Positions 59,914 through 64,000 of a DNA stretch of 64,000 nucleotides are shown one piece after another (position 1 is the first letter of the stretch; each line of letters starts with the position of its first letter). This DNA is from Clostridiales bacterium 1_7_47FAA (GTDB taxonomy: Bacteria; Bacillota; Clostridia; Lachnospirales; Lachnospiraceae), in assembly GCA_000155435.1 (NCBI GenBank), contig DS990261.1, positions 398,243 to 462,242 on the forward strand, given 5' to 3'. The translations under genes and the position numbers were made by a program. Under the pieces are notes generated by a model, which saw only the letters and a list, made by a program, of their open reading frames with translations, was not told the DNA's origin and ran no database searches.

Positions 59914-60858
59914 ATGAAGACACAGGACAGACAGACATTGGGTACCATGATGGCATTGGTGGGAGGCACCTGCTGGGGCTTTTCCGGGTGCTGCGGCCAG
60001 TTTTTATTTGAACAGAAGGAAGTGCAGGCGCCGTGGCTGGTCACGGTGCGCCTCTTCTTTGCGGGAATGATCCTCATCATGATTGGGTTCAGATTGAATG
60101 GAAGACGGAACCTGGACATATTTAAGCGCAGACGGGATGCAGTCCACCTGCTGCTGTTTGCTGTTTTCGGTATCACATTTTGCCAGTTTACATATTTCAT
60201 GGCTATCCAGGCATCCAATGCAGGCACTGCAACCGTGCTTCAGTACCTGTCGCCTGTGCTGATCCTGATGGTGGTGTGCATCAGGGGAAAAAGGCTTCCC
60301 AGGGGCCTGGAGCTTGGGGCAATCGGACTTTCACTGTTGGGGACATTTGTCATTGGCACCCATGGGGACATCCATTCCTTCCACATTACGGGGGAAGCCC
60401 TGTTCTGGGGGCTTCTGGCAGCTGTCAGCGCCATGATTTATACCATGATACCGGGCGGGCTGATCCTCAGGTATGACATCTACCAGGTGCTGGGCTTTGG
60501 GATGTTTATCGGCGGCATTGTGATGGGGATATCCGTGCGTCCGTGGACCTATCAGCCTGTCTGGGACGCGGGCACGGCAGGCGCCCTTGGCGGGGTTATC
60601 GTGGTGGGGACCGCGCTGGCCTTTGGCCTGTATCTTCAGGGTGTGAGTATGATCGGGCCTTTGAAGGGAAGCGTCATGGGCAGCGTGGAGCCTATATCGG
60701 CAGTCATTATTTCCGTGTTCTGGCTTAAGACATCCTTTACCCCGGCTGATTTTGCCGGGTTTGCCCTGATCCTGGGCGCTGTGTTTGTCCTGACATTTGC
60801 CCAGAGACCGGGGCCGGACGGCGTGAGGATGGATGAAACGCAGGATAGCGGTGGATAA
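59914..60858 (+). CDS. EamA-family (DMT) transporter
   Basis: 314 residues, ten membrane helices in two EamA repeats (G-G-T-C-W-G-F-S-G-C-C-G-Q-F near the start; P-L-K-G-S-V-M-G-S-V-E-P-I-S-A-V-I-I-S-V-F-W in the second). The second-repeat E-P-I-S-A motif is typical of DMT exporters of amino acids and related metabolites. Divergent promoters with DAHP synthase hint at aromatic amino acids or precursors as substrate; this is inference. A 32-bp tandem duplication runs across its stop codon. Confidence 0.83.
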   Translation: MKTQDRQTLGTMMALVGGTCWGFSGCCGQFLFEQKEVQAPWLVTVRLFFAGMILIMIGFRLNGRRNLDIFKRRRDAVHLLLFAVFGITFCQFTYFMAIQASNAGTATVLQYLSPVLILMVVCIRGKRLPRGLELGAIGLSLLGTFVIGTHGDIHSFHITGEALFWGLLAAVSAMIYTMIPGGLILRYDIYQVLGFGMFIGGIVMGISVRPWTYQPVWDAGTAGALGGVIVVGTALAFGLYLQGVSMIGPLKGSVMGSVEPISAVIISVFWLKTSFTPADFAGFALILGAVFVLTFAQRPGPDGVRMDETQDSGG

Positions 60859-60904
60859 TGGCGGATGATCCGCAGGATAGCGGTGGATAATGGCGGATGA
60901 TTTG
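60841..60904 (+). repeat. 32-bp tandem duplication over the EamA stop codon
   Basis: Two nearly identical 32-bp units (60841-60872 and 60873-60904) starting CAGGATAGCGGTGGATAATG, differing only at their ends, followed by a degenerate third start. The EamA stop lies in the first copy. Confidence 0.8.
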
Positions 60905-60947
60905 CAGGATAACGAAGGATAAACCCCGGATAAAAGCAGACAGGGGG

Positions 60948-60976
60948 TTGACAAAACAGCCGGACCTGTCTATAAT
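60948..60976 (+). promoter_or_regulatory. tyrS promoter
   Basis: Consensus TTGACA (60948-60953), 17-base spacer, TATAAT (60971-60976). Transcription would start near 60983 at the head of the T-box leader. Confidence 0.8.
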
Positions 60977-60982
60977 GGGGAT

Positions 60983-61290
60983 AATTTCATGAATTGGCTA
61001 TGACGGGAACAAGTAATGATCTGCAAAAGCATACAGAAAGCAGCCGGGTGATGAGAGGCGCATGGAAAGCAGGTCACGAATACATCTTAGAGCTTCACAC
61101 CCAACGGCGGATGCCCAGTAGGCTGTGACGGGTCCTGCACACGTTATCGTGCTAGGGTATTCAGGAGAGGCATGCGCTCCAGTACCCGAAGAGGCGGGCA
61201 GCGCGAGCTGTCTGTGAACATCAGGTGGTAACACGGAGTCCAGGCTTCGTCCTTTTGAATGGGACGGGCCTTTTTTTGTTATCCGGGCCG
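60983..61290 (+). promoter_or_regulatory. T-box leader of tyrS (tyrosine-specific)
   Basis: About 300-base structured leader. TAC at 61081-61083 sits in the specifier position (tyrosine codon). The T-box is the variant CAGGTGGTAACACGGAG around 61222-61238; its TGGT pairs with the ACCA end of uncharged tRNA-Tyr. The terminator AGGCTTCGTCC...GGGACGGGCCT plus TTTTTTT (61242-61277) ends the leader. Uncharged tRNA-Tyr would favour the antiterminator and raise tyrS expression. Confidence 0.88.
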
Positions 61291-61385
61291 TGGACACCGG
61301 CTGATAGAAAAACGTAAGAATCAAGCCCTTGCATGAAACAGGAAATATGATAAAATATTTAGAGTAGGAAGAGGAGAGAACAACC

Positions 61386-62612
61386 ATGCAGATTTACGAA
61401 GAATTAGTTGCCAGGGGATTAATTGCCCAGGTGACGAATGAAGAAGAGATTAAGAAGATGGTCAATGAAGGAAAAGCTGTTTTCTATATTGGCTTCGATC
61501 CTACGGCTGACAGTCTTCATGTAGGGCATTTCATGGCGCTGTGCCTGATGAAGCGCCTTCAGATGGCAGGCAATAAGCCCATTGCCCTCATTGGCGGAGG
61601 CACAGGTATGGTAGGTGACCCTTCAGGCCGTTCCGACATGCGTACCATGATGACACCGGAGATCATCCAGCATAACTGTGACTGCTTCAAGAAGCAGATG
61701 AGCCGCTTCATTGATTTTTCCGAAGGCAAGGCCATGATGGTCAACAACGCCGAATGGCTGATGGGATTAAATTATATTGATTTCCTCAGGGAAGTAGGAC
61801 CTCACTTCTCTGTGAATAACATGCTGAGGGCAGAGTGCTATAAGCAGAGGATGGAGAAGGGCTTAAGCTTTTTGGAGTTCAACTACATGATCATGCAGAG
61901 CTACGATTTCTATGAGCTGTTTTTGCGCTACGGCTGCAACATGCAGTTCGGCGGGGATGACCAGTGGAGCAACATGCTGGGCGGCACAGAGTTAATCCGC
62001 CGTAAGCTGGGCAAGGACGCCCATGCCATGACCATTACCCTGTTACTGAATTCCGAGGGCAAGAAGATGGGCAAGACACAGTCCGGCGCAGTGTGGCTGG
62101 ATCCCAACAAGACCACTCCCTTTGAGTTCTACCAGTACTGGAGGAACGTGGCGGACGCGGATGTGCTTAAGTGCCTGCGCATGCTGACATTCCTTCCGAT
62201 TGAACAGATTGACGAGATGGATCAGTGGGAAGGCAGCCAGCTTAACCAGGCCAAGGAGATCCTTGCATTTGAACTGACCAAGCTGGTCCATGGCGAGGAA
62301 GAGGCAGCGAAGGCACAGGAAGGCGCCAGGGCGCTGTTTGCCGCTGGAGGCAGCACTGCCAATATGCCTACATTTGAGCTTTCAGAGGAAGATTTTGTGG
62401 ATGGTTCCATTGATATCCTGGGCGTGCTTCAGAAGTCCGGACTCTGCGCTTCCCGTTCCGAGGCAAGAAGGAATGTGGAACAGGGCGGCGTATCCGTGGA
62501 TGGCAGCCAGGTAAAGGATATCAAGGCAGCGTTTGCAAAAGACCAGTTTGCAGGAGATGGCATGGTATTTAAGCGGGGCAAGAAGAATTTCATGAAGGTT
62601 GTTGTCAGATAA
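61386..62612 (+). CDS. tyrS: Tyrosine--tRNA ligase
   Basis: 408 residues, TyrRS. Class I signatures H-V-G-H (D-S-L-H-V-G-H-F-M-A-L) and K-M-G-K-T (L-L-N-S-E-G-K-K-M-G-K-T), tyrosine pocket G-G-D-D-Q-W-S-N, and a C-terminal S4 RNA-binding domain (C-A-S-R-S-E-A-R-R-N-V-E-Q-G-G-V-S-V-D-G). It charges tRNA-Tyr in the cytoplasm. Regulated by the T-box leader directly upstream. Confidence 0.95.
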   Translation: MQIYEELVARGLIAQVTNEEEIKKMVNEGKAVFYIGFDPTADSLHVGHFMALCLMKRLQMAGNKPIALIGGGTGMVGDPSGRSDMRTMMTPEIIQHNCDCFKKQMSRFIDFSEGKAMMVNNAEWLMGLNYIDFLREVGPHFSVNNMLRAECYKQRMEKGLSFLEFNYMIMQSYDFYELFLRYGCNMQFGGDDQWSNMLGGTELIRRKLGKDAHAMTITLLLNSEGKKMGKTQSGAVWLDPNKTTPFEFYQYWRNVADADVLKCLRMLTFLPIEQIDEMDQWEGSQLNQAKEILAFELTKLVHGEEEAAKAQEGARALFAAGGSTANMPTFELSEEDFVDGSIDILGVLQKSGLCASRSEARRNVEQGGVSVDGSQVKDIKAAFAKDQFAGDGMVFKRGKKNFMKVVVR

Positions 62613-62651
62613 CAACCCTGCGGAGTCAGAAGATTGAGAGGAGGGTACCGG

Positions 62652-63395
62652 ATGAGGATGATCAGACCGGTCCGGCAGCTGGGAGCCATTGTATTTGCAG
62701 CTGTCCTGAGTATAGGTTCTGTGTTTGTATCAGAAGCCGCCGCCATAACACCTGATGTACCTGTGACCATGCATATGGATCTTAACAGCAGGAAGACTTC
62801 CATATATGATGGTTACTCGTCCTATGTGCTCGGCTACAGGGCTTCGGAAGAGGATACATTTACAGTAACAAAAGACAAGAACGACATCAATCTGGATGAC
62901 GTGACAATGAATTATTATCTAATCACCTATGACGGTGAGACCCAGAAGTATCTGGAATGCACGGTTACAGGCCTTAAGGAAGGGACCCATTATCCCATTG
63001 TGCGTCCTGAGACAGTGGAGCGGGAGAAGAATGCAGGCAATCTCTATGATACGCTGGACCGCTGCTACGTGGTGGAGTTCCGTTACAGGGATGCCAGGAC
63101 AAACCTGTATTTTTCCGTATTGCCGGAGAGCGGCATGAATGAATACCGCAATATCCTTCTGGGTAAGTGGATAAAAGAAAGCAAGGGCTGGAAGTACGAA
63201 TACCAGGGAGAGAATCTTACATCCTGGGCATTGATTAACGACAACTGGTACTATTTCGGCACGGATGGCTATATGAAGACGGGATGGCAGGAATACAAGG
63301 ACGACTGGTATTACCTGAACCCGGATAACGGTGTGATGCGCGTGGATTGTACCATTGACGGATACCAGCTGGACAGGAGCGGGAAGCGGGTTTAA
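62652..63395 (+). CDS. Secreted protein with cell-wall-binding repeats
   Basis: 247 residues. Signal peptide (L-G-A-I-V-F-A-A-V-L-S-I-G-S-V-F-V-S-E-A-A-A), a beta-rich domain of about 130 residues unlike known families (V-T-M-H-M-D-L-N-S-R-K-T-S-I-Y-D-G; E-D-T-F-T-V-T-K), then about three choline-binding-type repeats (W-A-L-I-N-D-N-W-Y-Y-F-G-T-D-G-Y-M-K-T-G-W; D-D-W-Y-Y-L-N-P-D-N-G-V-M). ATG 62652 follows GAGGAGGG. Likely attached to wall polymers; role unknown. It lies 40 bases after tyrS and may share its transcript. Confidence 0.72.
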   Translation: MRMIRPVRQLGAIVFAAVLSIGSVFVSEAAAITPDVPVTMHMDLNSRKTSIYDGYSSYVLGYRASEEDTFTVTKDKNDINLDDVTMNYYLITYDGETQKYLECTVTGLKEGTHYPIVRPETVEREKNAGNLYDTLDRCYVVEFRYRDARTNLYFSVLPESGMNEYRNILLGKWIKESKGWKYEYQGENLTSWALINDNWYYFGTDGYMKTGWQEYKDDWYYLNPDNGVMRVDCTIDGYQLDRSGKRV

Positions 63396-63472
63396 GGCCC
63401 GGCCGGATGCCTGCCGGCTGTGTGGATGGAGCGCCTGGGGCGTGTTTCTGAGGCGCGGGCCATGATGAAGTA

Positions 63473-63523
63473 AAAGACAGGGACGGATGTCCTGCTTGGA
63501 TGCAGGAATCCGCCCCTGTCTTT
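63473..63523. terminator. Convergent terminator near right end
   Basis: AAAGACAGGGACGGAT (from 63473) pairs with ATCCGCCCCTGTCTTT (63508-63523) with one mismatch, between the wall-binding protein gene and the opposing FtsW/RodA-like gene. Confidence 0.8.
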
Positions 63524-63557
63524 GTTTGGTGGATGTAACGTTGTTTGCTGGATGCAC

Positions 63558-64000
63558 CTATGCTTCTGCTTCCCTTAACTCCAGTATTCCTTCATCCACC
63601 ACCCGGTCAAATCGGTAGGCCGAATAAATCATTCCCAATAGCAGCATGTTGGCCATGATGCTCATCCGTCCCTCTGAAATCAGGGGCAGGTTGGAGAACG
63701 AGGCATACTGGTATCCAAGATTCCCAAGGAGGTACAGGACTCCCTGCCACAGCAGGCACTGACCGCAGCAGAATGCAAGGGAGGAAGCCAGTTTCCCGCG
63801 TATCCTGGTGATGCAGGTAAAAAGGAGAAGATAGAAAAGGGCCACGGCCCCAATCAGCGCCAGTCCGGGCAGCCAGCCGTATAAAAGGATACATACGGCG
63901 ATGATATAGTTGTTGTAATAGTGCTGTGGGAGGATATCCCGGAGGGTTACATTTTCCGCGCTGTAGTGGATGTACCGGGGCGCGCTTCCCGGTTCCCACT
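63558..64000 (-). CDS. FtsW/RodA/SpoVE-family protein, C-terminal part (cut by window edge)
   Basis: The minus-strand frame is open from base 64000 to the stop at 63558, giving about 147 C-terminal residues with four hydrophobic helices. The motif S-N-L-P-L-I-S-E-G-R-M-S-I-M-A-N-M-L-L-L-G-M-I-Y-S-A-Y-R corresponds to the conserved L-P-F-[IV]-S-x-G-G-[ST]-S block near the end of SEDS peptidoglycan polymerases. Here the usual G-G is G-R and the next Ser is Met, so it is a divergent member. The GTG at 63845 is an internal codon, not a start. Elongation, division or sporulation role cannot be assigned. Confidence 0.75.
   Translation of the reverse strand, partial: WEPGSAPRYIHYSAENVTLRDILPQHYYNNYIIAVCILLYGWLPGLALIGAVALFYLLLFTCITRIRGKLASSLAFCCGQCLLWQGVLYLLGNLGYQYASFSNLPLISEGRMSIMANMLLLGMIYSAYRFDRVVDEGILELREAEA

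Noticed and set aside
1-64000. tRNA and rRNA genes
   Set aside because: No cloverleaf with a conserved GTTCAAATC-type arm and no rRNA-like stretch was noticed. A tRNAscan/Infernal run would be needed to exclude them formally.

Overview
The window looks like a chromosomal stretch of a gut Lachnospiraceae bacterium of the Enterocloster (Clostridium bolteae/clostridioforme) type. This rests on AGGAGG-type ribosome sites with short spacing, a T-box-controlled tyrS, a metal-dependent DAHP synthase, choline-type cell-wall-binding repeats, MMPL/TetR secretion clusters and a rich set of sugar operons. The genus is inference; no marker gene settles it.

Layout. 1-3.9 kb is the visibly AT-richer end of a surface-polysaccharide locus: an acyltransferase cut by the window edge, a CMP-sialate-type synthetase fused to a HAD phosphatase, and a flippase. 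It is cut off by nested dead insertion sequences (ISLre2-like remnant, then an IS4-family pseudogene, 4.0-6.0 kb). 6.3-7.7 kb holds a Wzz chain-length regulator and a tyrosine-kinase domain, separated by a -1 frame change exactly at an A AAA AAG heptamer. 7.8-10.1 kb has VanZ-like, small membrane and rRNA methyltransferase genes. 10.3-17.9 kb is a secretion/envelope cluster: divergent TetR, a CAP-like wall-binding protein, an MMPL exporter, a 977-residue secreted protein with eighteen 11-residue repeats, and a second TetR. 18.2-21.8 kb holds lactaldehyde reductase, a discoidin-like protein and a KamA-family radical SAM enzyme. 22.0-30.6 kb is a LacI-controlled pentose (ribose/deoxyribose-like) regulon: deoC diverging from lacI, ribokinase, RbsD/FucU mutarotase, three-part ABC importer and MFS permease, with matching operators on both sides.

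30.6-48.3 kb is mostly housekeeping: a Na/Pi cotransporter behind a PhoP-type triple repeat and a candidate divergent cobalamin riboswitch, a TRIC-like channel, asnA, a thioesterase/MBL lipoprotein/DUF3006 operon, aldo/keto reductase, a COG3044 ATPase, a Sir2-like protein, hisH-hisF, ung and uppP. Next comes an AT-richer two-gene island (44.6-48.3 kb) encoding a 927-residue ABC-type ATPase overlapping an HNH nuclease gene, which resembles a Septu-like anti-phage system with an unusually large sensor half.

48.6-58.6 kb is the most coherent pathway: transaldolase-type sulfoglycolysis (sulfoquinovose use). It encodes a TalC-like transaldolase, a YihU-like sulfolactaldehyde reductase, a DUF4867 protein, a sodium symporter, a YihQ-type sulfoquinovosidase with the sulfonate-binding Arg/Trp/Tyr intact, a TauE exporter, an L-fucose-isomerase-like protein and a ROK regulator. 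Glycosides are hydrolysed to sulfoquinovose, isomerised to sulfofructose, cleaved to feed fructose-6-phosphate to glycolysis, and the C3 sulfonate is reduced and exported. A 14-bp motif is shared by two promoters in the cluster.

The right end (58.7-64 kb) has DAHP synthase diverging from an EamA exporter, a T-box-tyrS unit, a wall-binding-repeat protein, and the C-terminal end of a FtsW/RodA-family gene that runs off the window. No rRNA, tRNA or CRISPR array was seen.
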